Part shown: positions 8,317 to 17,208 of the stretch, in pieces
Numbering within the stretch: position 1 is the first letter of the stretch
Layout of the letters: the number at the start of each line of letters is the position of its first letter
NCBI RefSeq assembly: GCF_000785435.2
Contig: NZ_JTDB02000004.1
Location: forward strand, 124,001 to 188,000
Direction: 5' to 3'
From: Paraburkholderia sacchari
Lineage (GTDB): Bacteria; Pseudomonadota; Gammaproteobacteria; Burkholderiales; Burkholderiaceae
Length of the DNA: 64,000 bases
The notes under the pieces: model-generated
The model's database searches: none
Told to the model about the DNA's origin: nothing
What the model saw: only the letters and a program-made list of their open reading frames with translations
Translations under genes and position numbers: made by a program

Positions 8317-9009
8317 TCAAACCGCAATCAGTTCCCGCACACCGTCCTGATCCATCGCGGCCCCTTCCCCGCCCGCGACGATCTCGCCGCGGCGCATCAC
8401 CCAGTAGTGGTCCGCGATGGCTTTCGCGAAGTCGTAGTACTGCTCGACGAGCAGCACCGTCATGCCCATCTCCTCGACGAGCTGGCGCAGCGTTCGGCCG
8501 ATGTCCTGGATGATCGACGGCTGAATGCCTTCGGTCGGCTCATCGAGAATCAGAAGCTGCGGCTCGCTCATCAGCGCGCGGCCGATCGCGAGCTGTTGTT
8601 GCTGGCCGCCGGAAAGATCGCCGCCGCGTCGCGAGCGCATGTTCCATAGCACCGGAAACAGGTCGTAAATGCGCTCGGGAACGCCCGATGGCGCCTTGCG
8701 GCTTGCCGCGCCCACCAGCAGATTTTCCTCGACGGAAAGCCGCGGAAAAATATCGCGCCCTTGCGGCACGTAGGCGAGCCCTTGCGCAACCCGCGCCCAG
8801 GTGGGCAGCTTCGTGAGCGCGTTGCCGCGCCAGGCAATCGAACCGCTTTTCGCGTGGACGACGCCCATCAGGCAGCGCAGCAAGGTGGTCTTGCCGACGC
8901 CATTGCGGCCAAGCAGCACGGTTAGCTTGCCTTCGGGCACGGCCAGCTTCACGTCGCGCAGGATGTGGCTGCCGCCGTAGTATTGGTTCAGTCCGTCGAC
9001 TTCCAGCAT
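8317..9009 (-). CDS. urtE: urea ABC transporter ATP-binding protein UrtE
   Basis: A 230-residue LivF-type ATPase at the inner face of the membrane; it energises urea import with UrtD. Walker A is GRNGVGKTT, the signature is LSGGQQQQLAIGRAL, and Walker B is LLILDEPTEGIQPSI. The wording GLNQYYGGSHILRDV at the N-terminus is typical of UrtE. The start at 9009 gives the family's usual MLEV opening; upstream in-frame starts would add unlike sequence. It is the last gene of urtABCDE, separated from urtD by 75 bp. No urease genes follow in the window. Confidence 0.96.
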   Translation of the reverse strand: MLEVDGLNQYYGGSHILRDVKLAVPEGKLTVLLGRNGVGKTTLLRCLMGVVHAKSGSIAWRGNALTKLPTWARVAQGLAYVPQGRDIFPRLSVEENLLVGAASRKAPSGVPERIYDLFPVLWNMRSRRGGDLSGGQQQQLAIGRALMSEPQLLILDEPTEGIQPSIIQDIGRTLRQLVEEMGMTVLLVEQYYDFAKAIADHYWVMRRGEIVAGGEGAAMDQDGVRELIAV

Positions 9010-9084
9010 GTTTGTGGTTTCCTGTTTTGCGTGATATCGACGCGGGTATCGGCACCAGAATCGGTACAGCATTCGTTGCGCGCT

Positions 9085-9936
9085 TTATCGGCCCAGATAC
9101 GATTCGATCACTGATTCGTTCTGCTTCACGTTGTCGAGCGTGCCGTGGGCAAGCACACGGCCTTCCGCCATCACGGTGACCTTGCCCGTCTCGCCCGCCA
9201 GCGCCGCCACGAACTCCATGTCGTGCTCGACAACCATCATCGAGCACGTGCCGCGCAACTGGTTCAGGAGTTCGGCAAGCTGCATCGTCTCGTCGTCGGT
9301 CATGCCGGCGGCGGGCTCGTCGAGCAGCAGCAACGCCGGCTGTTGCATCAGCAGCATGCCGATTTCGAGCCGCTGCTTCTGGCCGTGCGAAAGCTCGCCA
9401 GCTGCGCGCCGCGCTTCGCTTTCGAGGCCGATGATGCCGAGCGTTTCCTCGATGCGTGCCTGCGCGCTGCGATCGAGGCGTGCGCGCAGCGAGGTCCACC
9501 AGCCCTTGTCGGTTTTCATCGCGAGTTCGAGGTTTTCCCAAACCGGGTGCTGCTCGAACACGGTCGGCTTCTGGAACTTGCGGCCGATGCCTGCATGCGC
9601 GATTTCAGGCTCGTTCATGCGCGTGAGGTCGATGGTCTGGCCGAGGAACACCTTGCCGTGATCGGGCCGGGTCTTGCCGGTGATCACATCCATCATCGTG
9701 GTCTTGCCCGCGCCGTTTGGTCCGATGATGCAGCGCAGCTCGCCGGCGTCGATGGAAAGCGTGAGCGCATCGAGCGCGCGAAAGCCGTCGAAGCTGACGA
9801 CCACGTCGTCCAGATACAGGATTGCGCCGTGCGAGACGTCGATTTCGCCGGGCGTGACGACCCGGCCAAGCGACGCCACGCCGCTCAACGCATGGTCCGA
9901 TATGTCTTCGTTCATGAGCATGGAGTTCGGTGCCAT
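9085..9936 (-). CDS. urtD: urea ABC transporter ATP-binding protein UrtD
   Basis: A 283-residue LivG-type ATPase, partner of UrtE. Walker A is GPNGAGKTT, the signature is LSHGQKQRLEIG, and Walker B is LLLLDEPAAGMTDDE; the GRKFQKPTVFEQHPVWENLELA stretch is characteristic of UrtD. About 38 residues precede the ABC core, a moderate extension common in this group. The gene starts 3 bp after the urtC stop, so the two are probably translationally coupled. Confidence 0.96.
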   Translation of the reverse strand: MAPNSMLMNEDISDHALSGVASLGRVVTPGEIDVSHGAILYLDDVVVSFDGFRALDALTLSIDAGELRCIIGPNGAGKTTMMDVITGKTRPDHGKVFLGQTIDLTRMNEPEIAHAGIGRKFQKPTVFEQHPVWENLELAMKTDKGWWTSLRARLDRSAQARIEETLGIIGLESEARRAAGELSHGQKQRLEIGMLLMQQPALLLLDEPAAGMTDDETMQLAELLNQLRGTCSMMVVEHDMEFVAALAGETGKVTVMAEGRVLAHGTLDNVKQNESVIESYLGR

Positions 9937-9939
9937 CAG

Positions 9940-11139
9940 TTATTCCTTCGCGCGGCGATGGCGTCGCTCGAGGCCGGATCCGATCAAGCCCATAATCCCG
10001 TTGGGCAGCAGCAGCGGCACCAGCACGTAGATGAGGCCGAGGAAGAAAAGCCAGTACTCGGCGAAGTACGCAGTGAAAAAGCTCTTTGCGCCGTTCACCG
10101 CGAACGCGCCGATGATCGGCCCGATCAGCGTGCCGCGGCCGCCCACGGCCACCCAGATCGCCATTTCGATCGAGTTGCCCGGCGACATCTCGCTCGGGTT
10201 GATGATGCCGACCTGCGGCACGTACAGCGCACCGGCAATTCCGCACAGCACGGCGGAGACGACCCACACGAAGAGCTTGTACGCAAGCGGGCTGTAGCCG
10301 AGGAACATCAGCCGCGTTTCACCATCGCGCACGGCGGTGACGACACGCCCCAGTTTCGACGTGACGATGAATCGTGCAGCGAGAAATGCGAGCACGAGCA
10401 CCGCGAAGGTCATCAGGCAGAGCACGGTGCGGGTGCCGGGATGCGTGATCGGGAATCCAGCAATGCGCTTGAAGTCCGTGAAGCCGTTGTTGCCGCCGAA
10501 GCCGGTTTCGTTGCGGTAGAAGAGCAGCATTGCGGCGAACGTGAGCGCCTGCGTGATGATCGACAGGTACACGCCTTTCACGCGCGAGCGGAACGTGAAG
10601 AAGCCGAACACCCACGCAATCACGGCGGGCACCAGCACGACGAGCAGCAATGCGTATCCCAGGTGCTGCGTGCCGGCCCAATACCACGGCATGGTTTTCC
10701 AGTTGAGGAACACCATGAAGTCGGGGAGGTCGCTGCCGTACACGCCGTCATGGCCGATCGCGCGCATCAGATACATGCCGATCGCATAGCCGCCGAGCGC
10801 GAAGAATAGCGCGTGGCCGAGACTCAAGATTCCGCAATAGCCCCACACGAGATCGAGCGCGAGCGCGCCGATGGCATAGCACATGAACTTGCCGGCCAGC
10901 GTCATCGCATACGCGGACAGATGGAACGCACTGGACTCGGGCAGCACTAGCGCCGAGAACGGTACGCCGAGGCCCACGGCAACGATCAACGCGATCAGTG
11001 CGAGCCAGGCGTTGCGCGACAGCAGCCGCGGGCGCGCGGGCAGGCCGAGCGCGAAGCCGTCTTGCGCGTTGTGCGCAGATGGAGAATCGATGCCTTCGAC
11101 CGCGGCACGAGGAGAGACAGAGGACATTGCCGTGGTCAT
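9940..11139 (-). CDS. urtC: urea ABC transporter permease UrtC
   Basis: A 399-residue LivM-type inner-membrane permease with about nine hydrophobic segments. Diagnostic stretches are LVWGYCGILSLGHALFFALGGYAIGMYLMR and the cytoplasmic loop VGGRGTLIGPIIGAFAVN; the EAA-like ATPase contact region lies near GYSPLAYKLFVWVVSA. It pairs with UrtB to form the urea channel. It starts one base after the urtB stop, indicating tight coupling, and is followed at once by urtD. Confidence 0.96.
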   Translation of the reverse strand: MTTAMSSVSPRAAVEGIDSPSAHNAQDGFALGLPARPRLLSRNAWLALIALIVAVGLGVPFSALVLPESSAFHLSAYAMTLAGKFMCYAIGALALDLVWGYCGILSLGHALFFALGGYAIGMYLMRAIGHDGVYGSDLPDFMVFLNWKTMPWYWAGTQHLGYALLLVVLVPAVIAWVFGFFTFRSRVKGVYLSIITQALTFAAMLLFYRNETGFGGNNGFTDFKRIAGFPITHPGTRTVLCLMTFAVLVLAFLAARFIVTSKLGRVVTAVRDGETRLMFLGYSPLAYKLFVWVVSAVLCGIAGALYVPQVGIINPSEMSPGNSIEMAIWVAVGGRGTLIGPIIGAFAVNGAKSFFTAYFAEYWLFFLGLIYVLVPLLLPNGIMGLIGSGLERRHRRAKE

Positions 11140-11140
11140 C

Positions 11141-12751
11141 TCAGGCCTCCGCGCTGCGGCCCTTCAGGGCGAACAGGCCCTGCGGACGCTTTTGGATGAA
11201 CAGCACGATGAGCACGAGCACCGCGATCTTCGCGAGCACCGCGCCCCAGAACGGCTCGATCGCCTTGCTGACGAGGCCGAGCCCGAAGCCGCCAATGACC
11301 GTGCCGGCGATCTGCCCCACGCCGCCCAGCACCACGGCCATGAACGAGTCGATGATGTAGCCTTGGCCCAGATCCGGGCCGACGTTGCCGATCTGCGAGA
11401 GTGCGCAGCCGCCCAGCCCCGCAATGCCTGCGCCGAATGCGAACGCATATGAATCGACGCGCGCCGTCTTCACGCCCACGCACGCCGCCATGCGGCGATT
11501 CTGCGTGACCGCGCGCACGAATAGCCCGAGCCGCGTTTTCGTCAGCACGGCCCATGCGATGCCGACGACGATCAGCGAGAACGCAAGAATCGCGATGCGG
11601 TTGTACGGCAGGATCAGATTCGGCAGCACGGTCACGCCGCCGCTCATCCACGATGGATTGGATACCTGAACGTTCTGCGCACCGAAGATCATGCGCGTGG
11701 CCTGAATCAGAATCAGGCTCACGCCAAAGGTGGTGAGCAGCGTTTCGAGCGGCCGGCCGTACAGGTGCTTGAGCACGAGCCGCTCCAGCGCCATGCCCAC
11801 GAGCGCCGCTGCGACGAACGAGGCCGGAATCGCGAGCAGCGGATACCAGTCGAATGCGCCGGGCGCGTAATTCTGAAAGAGGTTCTGCACCGCATATGTC
11901 GCGTAGGCTCCAATCATCAGGAACTCGCCGTGCGCCATGTTGATCACGCCGATCAGGCCATAGGTGATCGCGAGGCCAAGCGCCGCGAGCAACAGCACGC
12001 TGCCGAGCGACAGCCCGGCAAACACGGTGCCGGCGATCTCGCTGCGGCGCTGGATGGCATCGAGCGAATCGATGCCTTCCTGAGCGGCTGCGCGAATCGC
12101 AGCGTTTGGCTCGGCGAAGGCGCCATCGGGTTGCTTCGCGACGAGCGGACGCAACAACTCGTACATGTCGAGATCCTGCCGCGCCGCGACGAGCTTTACC
12201 GCTTCAAGACGCGTCGCGGCGTCAGGGTTATGCAGCGCGGTCATCGCCCATAGCGTGTCGAGGCGTTGCTTCAAGGCCGGGTCGGTTTCTTTCGCGCGGG
12301 CCGCATCGATCTGCTCCTTCATCGACGGGTCGGGATTTTTCAGCAGCGCCTCTACGGCCGAGCGGCGCATGGCGAGATCCGGTGAATCGAGTTGCAAGCC
12401 GGACAGCGCGCCGGCCACCTTCGAGCGCAGCAGGTTGTTCAGCGTCACCGGTTGCGCGTCGCTCGCGGAGACGGTCTTGCCGGTGATGGCGTCTTTGAGC
12501 GTGTCGCCGTTTTGCAGCAGCACTTCGCCGCTATCGGTCACGAGCACGCTGTCTTCGGAGAGCGCCTTGAGCATCGCGCGAGACGGCGCGTCGTGACTGG
12601 CGATCAGCTTGTCGATCGCCGCGGATTTGGCGTCGAAGTCGTCCTGCGCGAGCGGAGCGAGGTCGGCGGCCGTCAACGCAAAGACGGCGGGACTGGCGAG
12701 CGCGAGCAGGATCGAAACCAGCAGCGCCCGCAGCGATTGGCTGTGGGTCAT
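11141..12751 (-). CDS. urtB: urea ABC transporter permease UrtB
   Basis: A 536-residue LivH-type permease with the large periplasmic N-terminal domain found only in UrtB. A signal peptide (about residues 1-26, ending VFALTAAD) comes first, then a long soluble helical region to about residue 240, then some eight membrane segments (AGTVFAGLSLGSVLLLAALGLAITYGLIGVINMAHGEFLMIGAY and following). The start at 12751 places the signal peptide correctly; an in-frame ATG at 12811 would add 20 residues. Neither start has a clear ribosome binding site. It lies 92 bp downstream of urtA. Confidence 0.95.
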   Translation of the reverse strand: MTHSQSLRALLVSILLALASPAVFALTAADLAPLAQDDFDAKSAAIDKLIASHDAPSRAMLKALSEDSVLVTDSGEVLLQNGDTLKDAITGKTVSASDAQPVTLNNLLRSKVAGALSGLQLDSPDLAMRRSAVEALLKNPDPSMKEQIDAARAKETDPALKQRLDTLWAMTALHNPDAATRLEAVKLVAARQDLDMYELLRPLVAKQPDGAFAEPNAAIRAAAQEGIDSLDAIQRRSEIAGTVFAGLSLGSVLLLAALGLAITYGLIGVINMAHGEFLMIGAYATYAVQNLFQNYAPGAFDWYPLLAIPASFVAAALVGMALERLVLKHLYGRPLETLLTTFGVSLILIQATRMIFGAQNVQVSNPSWMSGGVTVLPNLILPYNRIAILAFSLIVVGIAWAVLTKTRLGLFVRAVTQNRRMAACVGVKTARVDSYAFAFGAGIAGLGGCALSQIGNVGPDLGQGYIIDSFMAVVLGGVGQIAGTVIGGFGLGLVSKAIEPFWGAVLAKIAVLVLIVLFIQKRPQGLFALKGRSAEA

Positions 12752-12843
12752 GAAAAGGCGTGCATCGTGCAGCGGTTTGAGAGCGCCCGCCAGGGGCGAG
12801 GCGGGCGGCATGGACCACGACGGACCGGGCGCCGATCAGGCAA

Positions 12844-14145
12844 TCACGCGACGCGGCGGCGGCGCAGGAAATCCGGAATCGACGACACGACGTCCGGCTT
12901 ACCCTGGTTGCCAGCGATGAACGGGCTCCATGGTTGTGCGCGCACCGTCGTCTTGGTGCGCCAGACGACATTGAACTGGCCGTCCGCGCGCACTTCGCCG
13001 ATCATCACCGGCTTGTGCAGATGATGATTGCCGTCCATCTCCAGTTCGAAGCCCGAGGGCGCATTGAACTTCTGGCCGATCATTGCGACGCGCACTTTGT
13101 CGACGTCCGTGCTCTTCGCCTTCTCGACCGCCTGCTTCCACATATGGATGCCCACATAGGTCGCTTCCATCGGATCGTTCGTCACGCGCTTGTCGCCGCC
13201 GGGCAGATTGTTCTTTTTCACCCAGTTGGCGAACATCGTCTTGAACTTCGTGTTTTGCGGATCGCGCAGCGACATGAAGTAGTTCCAGGCGGCAAGGTTG
13301 CCGACGAGAGGTTTCGTGTCGATGCCGCGCAGTTCCTCCTCGCCCACCGAGAACGCCACGACGGGAACGTCGGTAGCTTTTAGCCCCTGGTTGCCGAGTT
13401 CCTTGTAGAACGGCACGTTGGAGTCGCCGTTCACGGTCGAGATGACCGCGGTCTTGCCGCCCTGCGAGAAGGTCTTGATGTTGGCGACGATGGTCTGATA
13501 GTCGCTATGGCCAAACGGTGTGTAGACCTCCTGAATGTCCGCGTCGCGCACGCCCTTCGAGTTCAGGTATGCGCGCAGAATCTTGTTGGTCGTGCGCGGG
13601 TAAACATAATCGGTGCCGAGCAGGAAGAAGCGTTTCGCGCCGCCGCCTTCGGCGCTCATCAGGTATTCGGTGGCGGGAATCGCCTGCTGGTTCGGCGCGG
13701 CGCCCGTATAGAACACGTTGCGCGACATCTCTTCGCCTTCGTATTGCACCGGATAGAACAGCAGCCCGTTCAACTCCTCGAACACCGGCAGCACCGACTT
13801 GCGCGACACCGAGGTCCAGCAGCCGAACACCACCGCAACCTTGTCGCGCGTGAGAAGGCCGCGCGCCTTCTCGGCGAACAGCGGCCAGTTCGATGCGGGG
13901 TCCACGACCACCGGCTCGATCTTGCGGCCCAGCACGCCGCCGTTTGCGTTGATTTCGGCAATCGTCATCAACGCGGTGTCCTTCAGTGACGTCTCCGAAA
14001 TCGCCATCGTGCCGGACAACGAGTGGAGGATGCCAACCTTGATCGGGCCTTTATCGGCGCTCTGCGCGAACACGGCAGGTACTTGTGCTGCGATCCCCGC
14101 CATCCCCGCTGCCGATGCAATCTTCAGAAACTCGCGCTTTTTCAT
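12844..14145 (-). CDS. urtA: urea ABC transporter substrate-binding protein UrtA
   Basis: A 433-residue periplasmic binding protein (Leu/Ile/Val-type fold) that captures urea. A twin-arginine-like or Sec signal peptide (MKKREFLKIASAAGMAGIAA, cleaved after VFAQ) is followed by the UrtA hallmark KVGILHSLSGTMAISE and later VVFGCWTSVSRKSVLPVFEE and LFYPVQYEGEE. It is the first gene of urtABCDE. A sigma-54 type promoter lies about 60 bp upstream of its start, which fits induction under nitrogen limitation. Confidence 0.97.
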   Translation of the reverse strand: MKKREFLKIASAAGMAGIAAQVPAVFAQSADKGPIKVGILHSLSGTMAISETSLKDTALMTIAEINANGGVLGRKIEPVVVDPASNWPLFAEKARGLLTRDKVAVVFGCWTSVSRKSVLPVFEELNGLLFYPVQYEGEEMSRNVFYTGAAPNQQAIPATEYLMSAEGGGAKRFFLLGTDYVYPRTTNKILRAYLNSKGVRDADIQEVYTPFGHSDYQTIVANIKTFSQGGKTAVISTVNGDSNVPFYKELGNQGLKATDVPVVAFSVGEEELRGIDTKPLVGNLAAWNYFMSLRDPQNTKFKTMFANWVKKNNLPGGDKRVTNDPMEATYVGIHMWKQAVEKAKSTDVDKVRVAMIGQKFNAPSGFELEMDGNHHLHKPVMIGEVRADGQFNVVWRTKTTVRAQPWSPFIAGNQGKPDVVSSIPDFLRRRRVA

Positions 14146-14205
14146 TTATTGTCCTTAAGGATTGAAAGTGGTGTTGATCCAGGAGGCAGAACGATCGCGA
14201 GTGAA

Positions 14206-14221
14206 TGCAACTTCCGGGCCA
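14206..14221 (-). promoter_or_regulatory. sigma-54 (RpoN) promoter of urtABCDE
   Basis: Read on the minus strand the sequence is TGGCCCGGAAGTTGCA, matching the -24/-12 consensus TGGCACG-N4-TTGCA at nearly every position, with the required GG-N10-GC spacing. The -12 element is about 62 bp before the urtA start, giving a short leader. Orientation and position are exactly right for driving urtABCDE. Confidence 0.75.
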
Positions 14222-14305
14222 ATGCGCGCAAGCAGGGCAGACCACGGACGGAAAAGCGGATTGAATGAGTGACGGCAGTGCAGCGATTCATGATGCCGGT
14301 GCGTG

Positions 14306-14322
14306 CGCGCCATTGTGGTGCG
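14306..14322. promoter_or_regulatory. candidate NtrC enhancer site
   Basis: GCGCC-N5-GGTGC (14307-14321) differs from the NtrC consensus core GCACC-N5-GGTGC at one position. It is centred about 100 bp upstream of the sigma-54 promoter, the usual distance for an enhancer. It also lies between urtA and the divergent GlxA-type regulator and could influence both. Confidence 0.5.
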
Positions 14323-14400
14323 CGGCGCACGCATTCAGGGATGAGCGCGGCACGTTGTCATGAGATGATTACCGTGATGCATTGATGCAGGCGTTCTCCC

Positions 14401-15456
14401 ATGACGAACCACTTGATTGACAGCATTGAAAGCGAGGCCAGAAACCCGAAGCGGTTGCGCTTCGGGATCGTGCTGTTGCCCAATTTCACCTTGACCGCTT
14501 TTTCCGGCTTCGTGGATCTCCTGAGGCTCGCGAGCGACGAGGGCGATATGAGCCGGCCCGTGCGCTGCTCATGGACCATCGTGGGAGAAAATCTCGTTCC
14601 CGTGCGCGCCAGTTGCGGGATTCAGATCACGCCGTGGACCACCTTCGCCGAAGCCGGGGAATTCGATTACGTGGTGATCGTGGGCGGGCTGCTGCATTCG
14701 GGACCCTCGGCCAGCGACGCGACGCTCGCCTTCATCCGCGCCATGGCCGACACGCCGGCCACGCTCGTGGGCGTTTGCACGGGTGCGTTCGCGCTCGTGC
14801 GCGCCGGCGTGATGAGCGGTTACCGGGTGTGCGTGAGCTGGTTTCATTACTGGGATTTCGTCGAGCGCTTTCCGCATGTGGACGAGCGTGATCTCGTTGC
14901 CGACCGGCTCTTCGTGATCGACCGGCGGCGCATCACGTGCTCGGGCGGCCGGGCGTCGATCGACGTGGCGGCGGCCATTCTCTTGCGCCATGTAGAGGCC
15001 ACGATCGTGCGCAAGGCGCTGCGCATTCTGCTCGTGGACGATGCACAGAAAGGCAACGCGCCCCAGCCGCATCCGCCGGGCCTCGAACCCGCCACGCATC
15101 CCAAGGTCCGGCGCGCCATCTTGCTGATGGAGCAGCATATGGGCCAGCCGCTGAGCTTGCCGGAGCTTGCCCACCGGCTCGAAGTGTCGGTGCGGCAACT
15201 CGAACGGCTGTTCACGTCGGAGACGGGCCGCTCTCCCGGCGCATACGCGCGGCAGATTCGTATCCGCATGGCATCGTGGCTGCTGACGAGTTCGGATCGC
15301 ACGGTGGCCGATATCGCATCGTCATGCGGATTCTCCGATGCCTCGCATCTGGGCCGCGAGTTTCGCAAGGAGTTTGGCGAGTCGCCCAACGAATATCGCA
15401 CGACGCGGCTGCCGGACACGCCCGATGTGCCGCCTGTGCTGCCTGAAATACATTGA
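14401..15456 (+). CDS. GlxA-family transcriptional regulator (DJ-1/PfpI plus AraC)
   Basis: A 351-residue regulator. The N-terminal half is a DJ-1/PfpI-like domain (FGIVLLPNFTLTAFSGFVDLLR; nucleophile-elbow-like VGVCTGAFAL at about 121-130), used for ligand sensing. The C-terminal half is an AraC double helix-turn-helix (LSLPELAHRLEVSVRQLERLF, then VADIASSCGFSDASHLGREFRKEFGESP). This class often regulates amine or betaine metabolism. It is divergent from urtABCDE, so regulation of urea transport is possible, but the sigma-54 promoter suggests NtrC is the main control. Its own target is not certain. Confidence 0.88.
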   Translation: MTNHLIDSIESEARNPKRLRFGIVLLPNFTLTAFSGFVDLLRLASDEGDMSRPVRCSWTIVGENLVPVRASCGIQITPWTTFAEAGEFDYVVIVGGLLHSGPSASDATLAFIRAMADTPATLVGVCTGAFALVRAGVMSGYRVCVSWFHYWDFVERFPHVDERDLVADRLFVIDRRRITCSGGRASIDVAAAILLRHVEATIVRKALRILLVDDAQKGNAPQPHPPGLEPATHPKVRRAILLMEQHMGQPLSLPELAHRLEVSVRQLERLFTSETGRSPGAYARQIRIRMASWLLTSSDRTVADIASSCGFSDASHLGREFRKEFGESPNEYRTTRLPDTPDVPPVLPEIH

Positions 15457-15517
15457 TACGCCCACTTCCGCGCCATATCCCCTAAAATTCGAGGGCATGC
15501 AGCAACAAGGAGTGGAT

Positions 15518-15730
15518 ATGAACAGGGACAGAGCCGAGCACATTCTGATCGAAGCCGATTCGGTTGCCGAACTGGTGCTGGGCGGCTTTGATATGACGAT
15601 TGATACTTTGGAAGGACGCGCGTTGTACGAGCGCGCGTTCACGGCTTACGTCCGGAGCGAGATTGGCGATTTGCCAATCGATTCGCTGTATGACGCGTTG
15701 AAGGGCTCGGCGGGAACCTTGCCGTCGTAG
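15518..15730 (+). CDS. small hypothetical protein, 70 aa
   Basis: AAGGAG lies five nt before the ATG at 15518, a near-ideal ribosome binding site that decides the start over the ATG at 15497. The product is acidic and probably helical (RDRAEHILIEADSVAELVLGGFDM, SEIGDLPIDSLYDALKG), with no signal or membrane segment. It lies 61 bp after the GlxA-type regulator and may share its transcript. No family is recognised. Confidence 0.6.
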   Translation: MNRDRAEHILIEADSVAELVLGGFDMTIDTLEGRALYERAFTAYVRSEIGDLPIDSLYDALKGSAGTLPS

Positions 15731-15764
15731 TGCGCGCTCGCCGCACGCATTCACACGGGCGATT

Positions 15765-17006
15765 TCACGCCGCCGCTTCGGATTCCATCCGCTCGAGATA
15801 GCGCAGCAGCTTGCCCACCATCACGACAACCGTGAGCGCGAGGATCACGAAGAACGCCGCAAGCGGCGTGAGCACGTGCACGGAAACAAAGCCGGCAAGC
15901 CCCATCATCGCCGAGGACACGAGCAGCAGCGCGCATCCGAGTATCGCGCTCGTCAATCCCGCAATGTGCGGGAACAGCGAATTACCCTTGGCCATCAGCG
16001 TGGGATACATCGCGCCCGCGCACAAACCCATCACGAGCACCGGCGCGGCGAGAGTCCAGACTTGCAGGCCCACCGTCAGCGAGAGCGCGAGCATCGTGAT
16101 CGCCGCGCCCGCCATCACGCGCGAGCCAAACCGCAGCCGCCACTCGGGGCTCGGCAGGCGCGGACCGTGCAGCCGGTTCGACAAGCCGCCAAGGAAATAC
16201 ATCATGCCGATACCGAGCGCGAGATAGCCGAAATAGGTCGGCGGCTTGTGCAGCGTGTTCAGCACCATGAACGGCCCGACGATATTGAACACGAGCAGAA
16301 TGCTGTAGCACAGCCCCTGCGCAAGAAAACAGCTCTGGAACACCGGGCTCGCGAGCACCTTGCCCGTATTCGCCATGAGCGTGCGCGGCTCCAGATGCAC
16401 GGGTTGCGGCAGCGTCTCGCGATAGCGCCAAAGCATCGCCCACATCCCGAGCGAATAGATGAGCAGGAATACGAGGCAGGCCTGCCAGCCGAACCACGTT
16501 TGCAGGTGCGCGCCTATCACGGGCGCGACGATGGGCGCGAGCCCCCACGTGATCGACATATAGGTGAACGCGTGCATTAGCGCCTTGCCGCTGAACGAGT
16601 CGGTGATGATGGCCTTGGCGAGCAGATTGGTCGTGGCGATGCCGAAGCCCTGCAGGCAGCGGGCCAGCACGAAGGTCTCCAGATTGGGCGCGGCGAGCGA
16701 CAGCACGCAGCCTATCGTGTAGACCACGAGCCCGAACGCGAGCACGCGCTTGCGCCCGTATGCATCGGCGATGGGGCCGAAGACGAGCTGGCCGAGCGCG
16801 TAGGCAGCCATGTAGCCGGAGACGCTCGACTGGATGGCCTGCGGCGTGGTCGCGAAATAGCGCGCCATCGCGGGCAGCGCGGGGACGTAGATGTCGATTG
16901 CGAGCTGGCCCGCGGATGCGTAGAGGCAGATCAGCGCCAGCAGGAAGCGCGGCGAATTGGTTGCGCGCGCAAGCGTGGTCGCGCGGTCGGAGGAAGAGGC
17001 GGACAT
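15765..17006 (-). CDS. Bcr/CflA-type multidrug efflux MFS transporter
   Basis: A 413-residue inner-membrane protein with twelve predicted membrane segments. The opening LLALICLYASAGQLAIDIYVPALPAMARYF (first helix plus D-x-Y-x-P-A-L-P) is the signature of the Bcr/CflA drug:proton antiporter family, and GPIADAYGRKRVL is the MFS loop 2-3 motif. The start at 17006 (MSASSSDRATT) leaves a short cytoplasmic tail. It is divergent from the oxygenase pair. Substrates cannot be read from the sequence. Confidence 0.88.
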   Translation of the reverse strand: MSASSSDRATTLARATNSPRFLLALICLYASAGQLAIDIYVPALPAMARYFATTPQAIQSSVSGYMAAYALGQLVFGPIADAYGRKRVLAFGLVVYTIGCVLSLAAPNLETFVLARCLQGFGIATTNLLAKAIITDSFSGKALMHAFTYMSITWGLAPIVAPVIGAHLQTWFGWQACLVFLLIYSLGMWAMLWRYRETLPQPVHLEPRTLMANTGKVLASPVFQSCFLAQGLCYSILLVFNIVGPFMVLNTLHKPPTYFGYLALGIGMMYFLGGLSNRLHGPRLPSPEWRLRFGSRVMAGAAITMLALSLTVGLQVWTLAAPVLVMGLCAGAMYPTLMAKGNSLFPHIAGLTSAILGCALLLVSSAMMGLAGFVSVHVLTPLAAFFVILALTVVVMVGKLLRYLERMESEAAA

Positions 17007-17208
17007 GGCGGAAATAATGGGTGCGTAGCGGGCGTTTCGATTGCGTCCCGCACGGTTGCGCCATGACCAAAGCCATCGGCGGGCCATATACTAACATCCC
17101 CCTGTCGATCGAGTTTGCCGCGCATGAATTGCAGCGCAAGGTGCGGAGTTTCATGTGGTTGCCGCGCCGGTAGACTGAACTCGTTCCATTTTTCACCGGA
17201 AACAAGAC

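Noticed and set aside
9145..10809. 554-residue plus-strand open frame across urtC and urtD
   Set aside because: It is antisense to two clear transporter genes, its product is rich in His, Arg, Glu and Ala with no domain, and long shadow frames are expected in high-GC DNA.
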